Shown here: positions 42,871-51,055 of the stretch, piece by piece
How the letters are laid out: every line of letters starts with the position of its first letter
Position numbering within the stretch: position 1 is the stretch's first letter
Position numbers and translations under genes: made by a program
Assembly (NCBI RefSeq): GCF_009930795.1
Contig: NZ_CP017146.1
Location: 1,612,001 to 1,676,000, forward strand
Origin: Marisediminicola antarctica
GTDB lineage: Bacteria; Actinomycetota; Actinomycetes; Actinomycetales; Microbacteriaceae
Length of the DNA stretch: 64,000 nucleotides
Direction: 5' to 3'
Notes under the pieces: generated by a model
The model's input: the letters and a program-made list of their open reading frames with translations, nothing else
Database searches by the model: none
What the model was told of the DNA's origin: nothing

Positions 42871-43566
42871 ATGACAACGCAACCCCGCAGATGGACAATG
42901 AAGACACTCGTCACCGCAGCAATCGTCGGAGCATTCATCGTCGGAGGAGCCGTGTCACCGGCCAGCGGCGCCGAAACGGACCTTTCCGCAACCGCACTTG
43001 AGTGGTTCCGGGCGAACCTCACCTCGACTACCGACATCGCGAAGTTCGACGGGTTGACGGCAGAGCAGCAGGCGACCCTCGCGAGCTACCTGCTCGGCGA
43101 GACGGACCCTCTCGGGAAGATGTCTAAGAACACGCGACGTGCCGGGGACTTCGAGCTGCGAACCAGCGCCGAGTCAACGCTCGCCCCGTCAAGTGCCACC
43201 ACCTCAGAACTGTCCACGACCGCCGGCGCGACCAGAACTGTGAGTGCTTGGGAGTCGTTCCTGTTCGCCGGGATCACCATCTCCAAGACGACGGTAAGCG
43301 AGACGTACTACTACTCGGGGATCTATGCCTCAAGCATCGCTACCTACTCGTGCATCCTCAACGCGAACTATGACCCGTTCTCGTCGGTGACCACCTCGAA
43401 GTCCGGATCGTACATCAGCTCAGGAAGGGCAACCGCCGAGTGCAAGGTTGCTGTAAAGCGAGGGGTACCAACCCCTTGGGGCACCATCGCATGGAGCCCC
43501 GTGTCGAACGTTCAGTTCGTGACCGGAACAGGAAGTGGCTCAGTGTACAGTCACGGATGGCGCTGA
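42871..43566 (+). CDS. Secreted protein of unknown function
   Basis: 231 residues. The signal peptide (residues 10-38) ends SPASGAET, then comes a helical segment (TALEWFRANL...QQATLASYLLGETDPL) and a Ser/Tyr/Thr-rich beta domain with two Cys (YSCILNANYDP, ATAECKVAVKRG). GGAG is 6 nt before the ATG. It resembles the 41611 protein in layout. The pair flanks the 30-residue peptide gene. No family recognised. Confidence 0.75.
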   Translation: MTTQPRRWTMKTLVTAAIVGAFIVGGAVSPASGAETDLSATALEWFRANLTSTTDIAKFDGLTAEQQATLASYLLGETDPLGKMSKNTRRAGDFELRTSAESTLAPSSATTSELSTTAGATRTVSAWESFLFAGITISKTTVSETYYYSGIYASSIATYSCILNANYDPFSSVTTSKSGSYISSGRATAECKVAVKRGVPTPWGTIAWSPVSNVQFVTGTGSGSVYSHGWR

Positions 43567-43582
43567 GAGTAGGATCACGCAC

Positions 43583-43798
43583 ATGAACCCTCTGATTCCT
43601 GCAGTCAGCGATGTCCTCTGGGCGCTCGTCTTCATCCTGAACCTCGTTCTGGTTGTCGTGGCGCTTGTCTCCTTGGCGAGAGACAACGACAAGCGTGGAT
43701 GGGTCACCACAGTGCTGATGATCTTCATCCTGCCGATAGTTGGGCCGATCGTGTCCCTGATCGCGGCACGGCTGCGAAGGGCGACCCCGGCGCGGTAA
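43583..43798 (+). CDS. Small membrane protein, PLDc_N-like
   Basis: 71 residues, two helices (VLWALVFILNLVLVVVALVSL and WVTTVLMIFILPIVGPIVSLI) joined by ARDNDKRG. This is the plan of the PLD-nuclease N-terminal (PLDc_N) small membrane proteins. It starts 16 bp after the secreted-protein stop and is followed by a strong terminator. Confidence 0.6.
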   Translation: MNPLIPAVSDVLWALVFILNLVLVVVALVSLARDNDKRGWVTTVLMIFILPIVGPIVSLIAARLRRATPAR

Positions 43799-43821
43799 CC
43801 TGATCCACTGAACGGAAGCAG

Positions 43822-43861
43822 ATCCCGTCACGAGTGATGAGCACTTCGTGACGGGATTTTT
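43822..43861 (+). terminator. Strong intrinsic terminator
   Basis: A perfect 12-bp stem, ATCCCGTCACGA (43822-43833) pairing with TCGTGACGGGAT (43846-43857), then TTTTT. It closes the 42871-43798 transcription unit. Confidence 0.85.
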
Positions 43862-43927
43862 GCAGCGTCCACAGTATCGCCGGGATGCTGGGCACAGCCC
43901 CAGCCGTTACCCGGCGACAGCCTAAAC

Positions 43928-44149
43928 ATGAACACCCCCGACCTTCTGATTTCCGACCCTGCCGGTCGCGTCAACGCCGAGAACCAGAGGTCGCAGGATC
44001 TAACCCAGACGCTGATCGACACGGTCCGTGTGGCTGTTCACGCTCTCGGGGACACAGCTGGGGTGAGCGTCCACGACGACAGCCCCGCCGGTGAGCTCTA
44101 CGTCGAGTTTGCCGGCCAGAACTTCCTCATCCGTGTGGAGACTATGTGA
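43928..44149 (+). CDS. Small hypothetical protein
   Basis: 73 residues, acidic and soluble (MNTPDLLISDPAGRVNAENQ ... FLIRVETM). No RBS; the ATG follows CCTAAAC. No family recognised. It lies 31 bp upstream of the 44181 gene on the same strand. Confidence 0.5.
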   Translation: MNTPDLLISDPAGRVNAENQRSQDLTQTLIDTVRVAVHALGDTAGVSVHDDSPAGELYVEFAGQNFLIRVETM

Positions 44150-44180
44150 CCATCGGAGCCGCTGCCGCACACCCGTAGTC

Positions 44181-44849
44181 ATGACCAACCTGAACCACTC
44201 TGAACTGTCAGAGAAAGCGAAGAACCAGACCCGCAACGACGATGTCGGAGTCACCGACGACACATCCCGTTTCGCTGTCGGGAAGAAGTCTGAGAACCCG
44301 CCCGGGCTCCTCACCCGCGTCGGCCAGGAAGGCGACACTGCGCCGTCCGTCGTCGAGTTCAACCGCGTCCGCAACGATGCCTACGGGAAGTACACCGGGG
44401 ACACTGTTGAGGACCTGAGCCAGATCCGGGACGCGCTCAGAGAAGTTCTCTTCGATGAAGAGCACTATGCGACGCTGGCCGGCCCCGCCGGAGACGAAGC
44501 ATGGCAGGAGTACCGCAAGGTCACCCTCACCACCCTGTGCGCGTGGACTGCGAAGTGGCACCCGACTGCGGCAATGATCCGGCTCGATGAGTCCGACGCC
44601 TCCGAGAACGTGTTCTTCTCCATCACCCTCATCGACAAGCTCGGGGACCCGATCGACACCGGCGACGACTTGGAATTCGAGCCGGTGACCGACGAGCCCA
44701 ACGCCCCCGAGATCGGTGAGCTCGTCGCCTCGTTCGACTGCGACGACTTCCATTCCGTCGCCCCGTACGCCATCCAAGCCCAGACCTCACGTTGGACGGG
44801 CTGGGAAGCTCTCATCGACCTGTCCGAGGCACCGCGAACACTCCGGTAA
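44181..44849 (+). CDS. Hypothetical protein
   Basis: 222 residues, acidic, no signal or membrane segment. It has a charged N-terminal 60 residues, then a folded part with DEEHYATLAGPAGDEAWQEY and the aromatic end SRWTGWEAL. No RBS. The sequence GCCGCACACC lies 7 nt before the ATG, as before the 46221 gene. The longer frame from 44091 overlaps the previous gene and is rejected. No family recognised. Confidence 0.6.
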   Translation: MTNLNHSELSEKAKNQTRNDDVGVTDDTSRFAVGKKSENPPGLLTRVGQEGDTAPSVVEFNRVRNDAYGKYTGDTVEDLSQIRDALREVLFDEEHYATLAGPAGDEAWQEYRKVTLTTLCAWTAKWHPTAAMIRLDESDASENVFFSITLIDKLGDPIDTGDDLEFEPVTDEPNAPEIGELVASFDCDDFHSVAPYAIQAQTSRWTGWEALIDLSEAPRTLR

Positions 44850-44860
44850 CGGAACAGAAG

Positions 44861-44897
44861 TCGCCTCCGCAGAGAACATCTCCGCGGGGGCGATTTC
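44861..44897 (+). terminator. Intrinsic terminator after the 44181 gene
   Basis: Stem TCGCCTCCGC (44861-44870) with GCGGGGGCGA (44884-44893), including one G-U pair, then TTTCTT. Confidence 0.7.
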
Positions 44898-44964
44898 TTG
44901 TGTCGGCTCCCCGCTCAGGCTTCGATTTCCCCAGCCGGCCTGCTGAAGTCACGCACCCTTCTTA

Positions 44965-44980
44965 TATACTCGCCTATACA
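44965..44980 (+). promoter_or_regulatory. Putative promoter/operator of the vapBC pair
   Basis: Two close -10-like words, TATACT (44965) and TATACA (44975), lie 15-34 nt before the antitoxin start. Repeated TATAC words at a toxin-antitoxin promoter could also be the antitoxin's binding site (inference). Confidence 0.4.
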
Positions 44981-44998
44981 CCGACCGGGAGGGGCATG

Positions 44999-45226
44999 AT
45001 GGCCATCACGTCAATCGATATCGACCAAGACGAACTGAAGACAGCGAAGCAGCTGACCGGAGCCAAGTCCAACCGGGAGACTGTTGACCTTGCGCTCCGG
45101 ACGCTGATAGCGGTTCGCCGGCAACCCGCAGCTGTCGAGCGGATCATCAGCCGCAGTTTCGAGCCCGAGCAGATCGACGCGCCCACCATCACCCCCGCAG
45201 GGACTCGGCGTGCCGAACGCCTATGA
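44999..45226 (+). CDS. vapB: VapB-type antitoxin
   Basis: 75 residues. The N-terminal ribbon-helix-helix-like part (MAITSIDIDQDELKTAKQLTGAKSNRETVDLALRTLI, positions 1-37) matches VapB antitoxins of the DUF2191 type, which bind their own promoter. The C-terminal tail would wrap the toxin. GGGAGG lies 5-6 nt upstream of ATG 44999; ATG 44996 is adjacent. It overlaps vapC by 4 bp. Confidence 0.82.
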   Translation: MAITSIDIDQDELKTAKQLTGAKSNRETVDLALRTLIAVRRQPAAVERIISRSFEPEQIDAPTITPAGTRRAERL

Positions 45227-45624
45227 CCACTTTCCTCATCGACAACAGCGTCTGGCAGAAAGCAGCCACGAGCCCGGCCATCGCTAAACGGGTTCGGGAA
45301 ATCTCCCCTCAGCATCTCATCATCACCTGCCCGCCCCAAGTCTTGGAATACTGCCACTCGGCAAGATCACCTCAGGAGTACCGTGAGCTCCGAGAAGACA
45401 TGGACGGTCTTCTCGCAGCGTGGGAGCACCCGACAGCTAAGAGCGCCCTCGACATCCAGCAGGCCCTGTGGGACAGCGGGCTGGTGCGCGCCGCGGCGGC
45501 CTTCGACTGCCTCATCGCTGCGTACGCCGTAGCCAACGACGCAGTCATCCTCAACTCCGACCACGACTTCAGCTACATCGAGGCCGCCACAGGCGGCGCC
45601 GTCCGCCAGGAGTACATCGGCTGA
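45223..45624 (+). CDS. vapC: VapC-type PIN-domain ribonuclease toxin
   Basis: 133 residues. PIN acidic residues are seen at D7 (FLIDNS), E42 (QVLEYC), D95 (AFDCLIAAYA) and D113/D115 (NSDHDF), all needed for the Mg-dependent RNase site. It starts in an ATGA overlap with the antitoxin. Such pairs stabilise mobile regions or act as stress modules; here the pair sits in the centre of the IS-bounded island. Confidence 0.88.
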   Translation: MTTFLIDNSVWQKAATSPAIAKRVREISPQHLIITCPPQVLEYCHSARSPQEYRELREDMDGLLAAWEHPTAKSALDIQQALWDSGLVRAAAAFDCLIAAYAVANDAVILNSDHDFSYIEAATGGAVRQEYIG

Positions 45625-45781
45625 CAGGGCTACGCGGTCCGGGGCGTCGCCATGCGATCTGAGAGCAGTCAGCGACGTTCCAGCGCTCCGGCGCAATATC
45701 CGCGGAACCTGCAGCGGCAGCTTATCGCGAAATCGCTGGCGCCTACGCATGGTGCAGGAGAGCTAGACGAGAGGCCTCGCC

Positions 45782-46180
45782 GTGAAACTGACCACCCTTG
45801 TGAAGATCCTGTTCCGAGCGATCGCGATCATCGCGCTCGGAGGGTTCTTCCTCCTGATGTACCTGCGTTCGGACGAGTTCCCGATCATGACCTACTGGCC
45901 GGTCGCATTGGTCCTCGTGGGCGTGTGGGGGCCGGCGTCATCGAAGGAGTCCCGTGTCTGGGGGACACTGTTCTCAGTGACCGGTGCGGTGCTGTACCTG
46001 TACAACCTGGACATTCTGACCCTTCAGGTGGTCATGCTCTACTGGCCGACGATCCTCATCACCGTCGGCGCGTTCACCCTCGCCCGCAGCCTGATCGCAT
46101 GGATCTCCTGGAACCGGGTCATCGCTGCGGAGATCATCCGCACCCGGCAGAGCGCCCAACCGAGGACGCTGTTCAGCTGA
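45782..46180 (+). CDS. Small polytopic membrane protein
   Basis: 132 residues with four hydrophobic helices (IAIIALGGFFLLMYL, WPVALVLVGVWGP, TLFSVTGAVLYLYNL, WPTILITVGAFTLARSL) and a basic tail. The start is GTG 45782. The family is not recognised. Confidence 0.6.
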   Translation: MKLTTLVKILFRAIAIIALGGFFLLMYLRSDEFPIMTYWPVALVLVGVWGPASSKESRVWGTLFSVTGAVLYLYNLDILTLQVVMLYWPTILITVGAFTLARSLIAWISWNRVIAAEIIRTRQSAQPRTLFS

Positions 46181-46220
46181 TCGGGGCTGTGCAGTAGTTG
46201 TCGCCGCACACCTCTTAGGT

Positions 46221-47111
46221 ATGACCACGAAACGCGACGACCAGAACGTTCTCCGCCACGGCAACGGGACCTTCGCAACCGACCCGAAGGGTGAGAACAC
46301 CCCGCTGGGTGCCACCGGCATCCGCCGACGCACCGCTGACGAGCTCGGCATCCACGAGTCGATCCTGATGGCACCGTGTGCGCAGCAGCAGACGTACGAG
46401 TCCCTCCATTCCAGCTTCGAGCCGTACCGGCGCGCGGTGGACACCGAGGGGTACCTCGCCCAGGCGAAAGCTGCCGGGGACACCGAAGCGATCGCCCGGT
46501 TCACCATCCCCCGGAACACGGAAGACGCGATGGAGATCTCCGGCGAGTTCTTCGCCGAGTCCCTCCCCCTGCTGACCCCGGATGAGATCGCACCGTACTG
46601 GGACCGGGCGTCGTCCGCGATCGAAAGCGGTGACACTTTCGAGCTGAACCGTGCACTGCTTGAGGCATCTCTCGCCAACGATGACGCTCACCCGGTGCGG
46701 CTTGACCCGAGCTGGCGTCTTCCCGGCGTCCGAGCCGAAGAGGGCTTCTACGAGTCGGCGAGGCTGGTGGGTGAGAAGCTGGCCACGCTCGCCGACCACA
46801 ACATCGCCGCGATCAACAAGCTTGTCCGCTCCGACATCGACGAGGCGAAGAAAGCCGGCTGGCTGCCAGCGAACCTCGAAGTGTCCGTCCGCAAGAGCCA
46901 AGGCAGCATGAACATGCTCGTCACCAGTGTCCCGGATGAGCTCCAAACTGAGCCTCACCCGGCTGGTGAAATGTGGGTCAGGCAGAGCAAAGCAGCGAAA
47001 GAGATCGAGTCACGACTGACGCAGGTCGCGCAGCAGTACGGCACGTTCGAGAACGACACCCAGCAGGACTTCTTCAGCAACAGCTTCTACGTGAGGGTGA
47101 CCTTCAAGTAG
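46221..47111 (+). CDS. Hypothetical protein
   Basis: 296 residues, soluble. RHGNGTFATDPKGENTPLGATGIRRRT at the start (the first part is disordered and charged) is followed by a helical body. No family recognised. No RBS. GCCGCACACC lies 8 nt before the ATG, the same element as before the 44181 gene, so the two may be co-regulated. Confidence 0.6.
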   Translation: MTTKRDDQNVLRHGNGTFATDPKGENTPLGATGIRRRTADELGIHESILMAPCAQQQTYESLHSSFEPYRRAVDTEGYLAQAKAAGDTEAIARFTIPRNTEDAMEISGEFFAESLPLLTPDEIAPYWDRASSAIESGDTFELNRALLEASLANDDAHPVRLDPSWRLPGVRAEEGFYESARLVGEKLATLADHNIAAINKLVRSDIDEAKKAGWLPANLEVSVRKSQGSMNMLVTSVPDELQTEPHPAGEMWVRQSKAAKEIESRLTQVAQQYGTFENDTQQDFFSNSFYVRVTFK

Positions 47112-47225
47112 GAGGGCGTCTCGAGCTGCCCGCCGGCGATTCGTCTCCGGCTTCGTCCATGTCTACGCATGGTGTTCATCGACAGGACGCGGCACGACGC
47201 GACCTCGACGCCGAGGAGAAACACG

Positions 47226-48662
47226 ATGATGCACAAGGCCCGCCGGCTCATTACCGCGATTGTTGAACGCGCTCGAGGTTTCACCCTGGTCGAGCTGCTG
47301 ATCACGGTGGTCATCATCGCTATCCTCACCGCGATCGCTGTCCCCGCGTACATCTTCGTTGTCGCGAACGCGCAGGACTCAGCAGCGAAGCAGCAGCTGA
47401 GTTCGGTCCGCTCCGCTCAGCAGATCCACCAGACGACGAAGAGCGTGTTCGTCGGGGGTGCTCAGCTCGCCTCCTCCGGTCTGCTGAAAGTCCCTGCCAC
47501 TGTGAGTGTCGCTGCAAGTTCTGCCGGCGACTGTTTCACCGCGATGTCGTTGTCTGATTCGAAAAAGATGTTCTGGGTCGACAGCTGGACCCCTTCCCCG
47601 ACGCTTTACTCCCCCGGGGTCTCTGTTAGCGACTGTGTCCCCTTGGGCGGGATGGCGACCGACCTGAACCCGGCAGCACCGAACGCGCAGTCCGACTTCA
47701 CGTGGACGACAGCCTCCGGGTTCGCCACAGTCACCGGGTACACCGGCACCCGCGCCGACGTCGTCATCCCAGACACCTTCACGAACGGGGCTGGCAGCTA
47801 CCCGCTCCGCACCATCAAGAACAGCTCATTCACCGGCAATACAGTGATAAAAACGGTTGTCATCCCAGAGGGTGTGAAAACCGTGGGTTTCGACGCTTTC
47901 AGCTACACGAACCTCACTTCAGTAGTCCTCCCCGAGTCGCTGACAGGGATCCAGAGCTCGGCGTTCCGAGGGGCGAAGCTCAGCACCGTCAGCATCCCCG
48001 ACTCGGTTACATACATTGATTACGGTGCGTTCAGGGACAACGCCCTGACCGCGGTCAAGCTCCCCGCAGGTCTCACCGTGGTCGCAGATCAGACCTTCAT
48101 GGGCAACCTGCTCACATCGGTAGATATCCCTCAGACAGTGGCAAGGATCGGCATTTCCGCGTTCAGCACGAACGATCTCACTGGTGTAACCCTCCCGTCC
48201 GGGTTGACCATCCTCGACCAGAACTCGTTCTTCAGGAACGAGATCACCTCGATCGTGCTGCCGAACGGGCTCACAACGCTTGCACTGGCTTCGTTCGGAG
48301 ACAACCTGATCTCCACCGTTGTCATCCCGCCCAGTGTCGCGGTCGTCGGCTCGTACGCGTTCAGCAACAATCCCGTAACCTCGCTCACCATCCCAGCGGG
48401 AGTCACAACCATCGGGTCGTATGCGTTCCAGTCCTCGATGCTCACCGCAGTCACCTTCCCGTCATCGGTGACCTCAATCGGCGCCGAAGCGTTCAGATCA
48501 TCAACACTGGCGAACGCCTACTTCGAAGGCGGTGCCCCAGCCACATTCACGACCAAGGGCACTTCCGGGTCCCTCGGAAGTGCAGCGACGGTTCGCCACC
48601 GCTCCGGCGCGACCGGGTTCACCAGCCCCACATGGTTCGGGTACACAACCGCGGTCTACTAG
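47226..48662 (+). CDS. Type IV pilin-like N-terminus fused to BspA-type leucine-rich repeats
   Basis: 478 residues. The class III signal has Gly18/Phe19 as cleavage site with Glu at +5 (RGFTLVELLITVVIIAIL), followed by a pilin-like alpha-helical spine and a small domain with two Cys (GDCFTAM, SDCVPLGG). From about residue 205 to 430 come about nine 23-residue repeats of the BspA/LRR_5 kind (pattern LTSVxLPxGLTxIxxxAFxxN). The RBS GAGGAG precedes ATG 47226. The stop TAG is made of the target TA and the first G of IS copy 2. No pilus assembly genes are visible. Pilin-LRR fusions are unusual; a surface adhesin is an inference. Confidence 0.85.
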   Translation: MMHKARRLITAIVERARGFTLVELLITVVIIAILTAIAVPAYIFVVANAQDSAAKQQLSSVRSAQQIHQTTKSVFVGGAQLASSGLLKVPATVSVAASSAGDCFTAMSLSDSKKMFWVDSWTPSPTLYSPGVSVSDCVPLGGMATDLNPAAPNAQSDFTWTTASGFATVTGYTGTRADVVIPDTFTNGAGSYPLRTIKNSSFTGNTVIKTVVIPEGVKTVGFDAFSYTNLTSVVLPESLTGIQSSAFRGAKLSTVSIPDSVTYIDYGAFRDNALTAVKLPAGLTVVADQTFMGNLLTSVDIPQTVARIGISAFSTNDLTGVTLPSGLTILDQNSFFRNEITSIVLPNGLTTLALASFGDNLISTVVIPPSVAVVGSYAFSNNPVTSLTIPAGVTTIGSYAFQSSMLTAVTFPSSVTSIGAEAFRSSTLANAYFEGGAPATFTTKGTSGSLGSAATVRHRSGATGFTSPTWFGYTTAVY

Positions 48663-49595
48663 GTCGTGTTGCTAAAGCCGCTGGTGAGCCAGTGGAGGGT
48701 CGCGGCGAGGCAGAGTCCTGCGTGGTAGTTGCGGGCGGTCTTGTCTGATCTCATGGCGATGCCGCGCCATTGTTTGAGTTTCCCGAAGCAGCGTTCGACG
48801 ACGTTCCGGCCGCGGTAGCGGGTCTTCTGGTGGTCACCGAATTCGATGGGGCGTCCACGCTTCTTCCGGCGGTGGGCGATCTGATCGTCGCGCTCAGGGA
48901 TCGTCGCTGCGATGCCGTGTTCGCGTAACCAGGCCCGGTTCGCTTTCGAGGGATAGCCCTTGTCTGCCATCACTCGGTCCGGTCTTGTGCGGGGCCGACC
49001 GGCGGCTCCTTGGACACGGATTTCAGCGAGAGTGGCTTGCAACCAGCTCGTGTCGGCTGACTGGCCCGGGGTGAGCAGGAACGCCAAAGCACGGCCACGG
49101 CCGTCGCAGACCAGGTGATTCTTCGTCGTCAATCCGCCCCGGGAGCGCCCGATCGCGTGATCAAGCGGCTCCGCTCCGAATTTCTTGTAATTCTGTAATG
49201 CCCCCTGTGACCCGGGGAAGTGTCGCACCATGCTGGTGCACACGCACGATCGTGGAATCGATCGACGCGACCCAGTCCACGTCGCCGGCCTGCTGCGCGT
49301 ATGACTGAACCATCTCAAGCACCCGCGCCCAGACACCTTGCTCTGACCACCGGTTGAAGTTCTCGTAGATCGTGTTCCAGTTCCCGAACCGTTCCGGCAT
49401 ATCCCGCCACGGCGCACCCGTACGGAACCGCCATGCTGTGGCCTCGACCACCATGCACCGATCCACCGGCGGCCGCCCCGTCGATTTCACCCGCGGGAAC
49501 AACGGCCCGATCACAGCCCAAGCATCATCAGAAACCACATCACGAGACACCACCCAAGACTCGCCCACGCGACCCAGAAAAGGGTTTAGCAACAC
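48659..49595 (-). CDS. IS5-family transposase, copy 2 (two overlapping frames, full C-terminus)
   Basis: Frame A (49595-49161) gives the DUF4096 N-terminal domain and the first DDE Asp. Frame B (down to 48659) gives the second Asp (MADKGYPS), the Glu (ERCFGKLKQWRG) and the complete C-terminus ending NTT. They join by a +1 shift near a G5 run, probably programmed frameshifting as in other IS427-type elements. Its stop codon borrows the TA target plus a host base. This copy appears able to transpose both. Confidence 0.85.
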
Positions 49596-49599
49596 GCCC
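48662..49599 (-). mobile_element. IS5-family (IS427-like) insertion sequence, copy 2
   Basis: 938 bp, the reverse-oriented twin of copy 1, with the same inverted repeat ends and TA flanks (48660-48661 and 49600-49601). Both translated transposase frames are identical to copy 1 except for the extra G that restores the C-terminus. Confidence 0.93.
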
Positions 49600-49642
49600 T
49601 AGTCGCTGAGTCGAACCGGGCCAACGCAGCCCCCATCGCGCC

Positions 49643-50410
49643 CTAATCGAGCGTGATGGGGGACCGCGGCCCGGTCACGGTGGGCATCCGGCTTCCGTCG
49701 GCCGCGAGGAAGTCGATGGCCGCCGAGAGTTCGTAGCTTCCCGCTCCGAGGGCGGGGAGGTCATCCCGGAAGGATTCGGACGACTCATCCTCCTCGCCGC
49801 ACTGAACCGCCGTGAACGAGGCCGGGTACTCGAGGGATTCGCCGGGTGCCAGGTCGACCTCCACGACCATCATGATCATCGGCCCGTTGCTGTGCCACAG
49901 CACCTCCCCGTCCTGCGAGAGCGTGATCGCCGGTGTCGCGGCCGTCGTGCCGGTGATGCTCTCCGTGCCGGTATTGGTGAGTGTCACGATGCCGTCGACG
50001 CTCTGCCCGCCAGCGGGCGCGGAGGGGGCAAACCGGGTCTCGAGCACCAGCCCGGCGCTCGGGGCGACGTCGGCGATGCTTCCGCCGCACGGGTTCACCT
50101 TGGAGGCTGGGGCGGGCTGGATGGCGCCACCGCCAGCCGCATCGCTCGCTTCCTCGCCGGGGAAGGTCTCCGGCGCGCTCTCGGCGGTCGCGTCGCTGAC
50201 GCTCGCGCCCATCGGCACCCCGCGCAGCCCGGTGAAGCCCGCGACGCCGATTCCGGCGATTGCGAGCGTGAGGGTGCCGCCGGCCGCGAGCTGGCGGGGG
50301 AGCCGCCGGCGGCGGCTGCGGCGGATCACGCTGCCGGCATCCGCTTCCCGCGCCGGGGAGCCCAGATCGCCCTCGCGCAGCCACGCGCGCAGTTCAGCTT
50401 CGGTGGGCAT
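49643..50410 (-). CDS. Membrane-anchored protein, probable partner of the ECF sigma factor
   Basis: 255 residues. The short cytoplasmic N-terminus (TEAELRAWLREGDLG) has Arg-rich RRSRRRRLP before one helix (LTLAIAGIGVAGFTGL). A long extracytoplasmic part follows with an immunoglobulin-like IVTLTNTGTESITG and a Cys pair. It overlaps the sigma gene by 17 bp. This is the place of an anti-sigma factor, but I see no zinc-finger anti-sigma motif, so the role is inferred. Confidence 0.7.
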   Translation of the reverse strand: MPTEAELRAWLREGDLGSPAREADAGSVIRRSRRRRLPRQLAAGGTLTLAIAGIGVAGFTGLRGVPMGASVSDATAESAPETFPGEEASDAAGGGAIQPAPASKVNPCGGSIADVAPSAGLVLETRFAPSAPAGGQSVDGIVTLTNTGTESITGTTAATPAITLSQDGEVLWHSNGPMIMMVVEVDLAPGESLEYPASFTAVQCGEEDESSESFRDDLPALGAGSYELSAAIDFLAADGSRMPTVTGPRSPITLD

Positions 50411-50939
50411 TGACTCCTCCTTGGGTCGGTAGTGTCGCGGTCGGATGCGGCTCGGGGGTGAGGGCGACGGCCATTTTCGCGAGCCCGTCGCTCAGGTAGC
50501 GTTTGACCGCACCGGAGCTGATGCCCAGTTCGCGCGCGATGTCGTCGACCTTGAGGTCTTCGTAGTAGCGCAGCACCAGGCAGGCCCGTTCCCGCGGCGT
50601 GAGGCGCGCCAGTTGGGCCTGCAGGTCGATACGGGCCTCGGATGCCGGGGCCGGGGAGTCGATCGCGTCCGGAACGACCTCGAGATGCGCGATCCTGCGC
50701 CACCTCGTGCGCCGCCGCCCACCGTCGAGGAAGCCGGTGAGGATCGCCCGGCGCACGTAGGCCTCCGCGCTGGTCACCGTGAACCCGTTGCTGAGTCGCC
50801 CGAAGGTTTTGACGAGGGCGTCCTGCACAAGGTCGGCGGCATCATCCGCGCTGCCCGACAGCAGCCAGGCGTAGCGGGTGAGGGACTGGCCGCGCTGGCG
50901 CACAAGTGTCGTCACGACGCTTTCCCACTGCGCTGCCAT
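50394..50939 (-). CDS. RNA polymerase ECF sigma factor (SigE-like family)
   Basis: 181 residues. Region 2 includes YAWLLSGSADDAADLVQDALVK and region 4 ERACLVLRYYEDLKVDDIARELGISSGAVKRYLSDGL. The helix-turn-helix of region 4 reads -35 promoter elements. Likely directs transcription of its operon partner and other envelope genes. Confidence 0.88.
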   Translation of the reverse strand: MAAQWESVVTTLVRQRGQSLTRYAWLLSGSADDAADLVQDALVKTFGRLSNGFTVTSAEAYVRRAILTGFLDGGRRRTRWRRIAHLEVVPDAIDSPAPASEARIDLQAQLARLTPRERACLVLRYYEDLKVDDIARELGISSGAVKRYLSDGLAKMAVALTPEPHPTATLPTQGGVNAHRS

Positions 50940-51055
50940 CGCGCCTCCTCGGCCTCGATTGTCCGGTTACCTACTAAGACGAACGAGCGACCGAAAACGT
51001 TGGGATGCTCGTGGCCTCAGCGTATCCAGCGACGCCGACGATATGGGCCCTTGCG

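Larger units (their letters stand above)
40478..49599. mobile_element. Composite-transposon-like island bounded by two inverted IS copies
   Basis: IS copies at 40478-41414 and 48662-49599 face each other in opposite orientation and enclose 7.2 kb of genes unrelated to the flanking core genes. The outermost sequence on both sides is the TA dinucleotide, consistent with a single insertion of the whole unit, though a 2-bp duplication has little discriminating power. The cargo looks less GC-rich than its surroundings. Confidence 0.6.
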
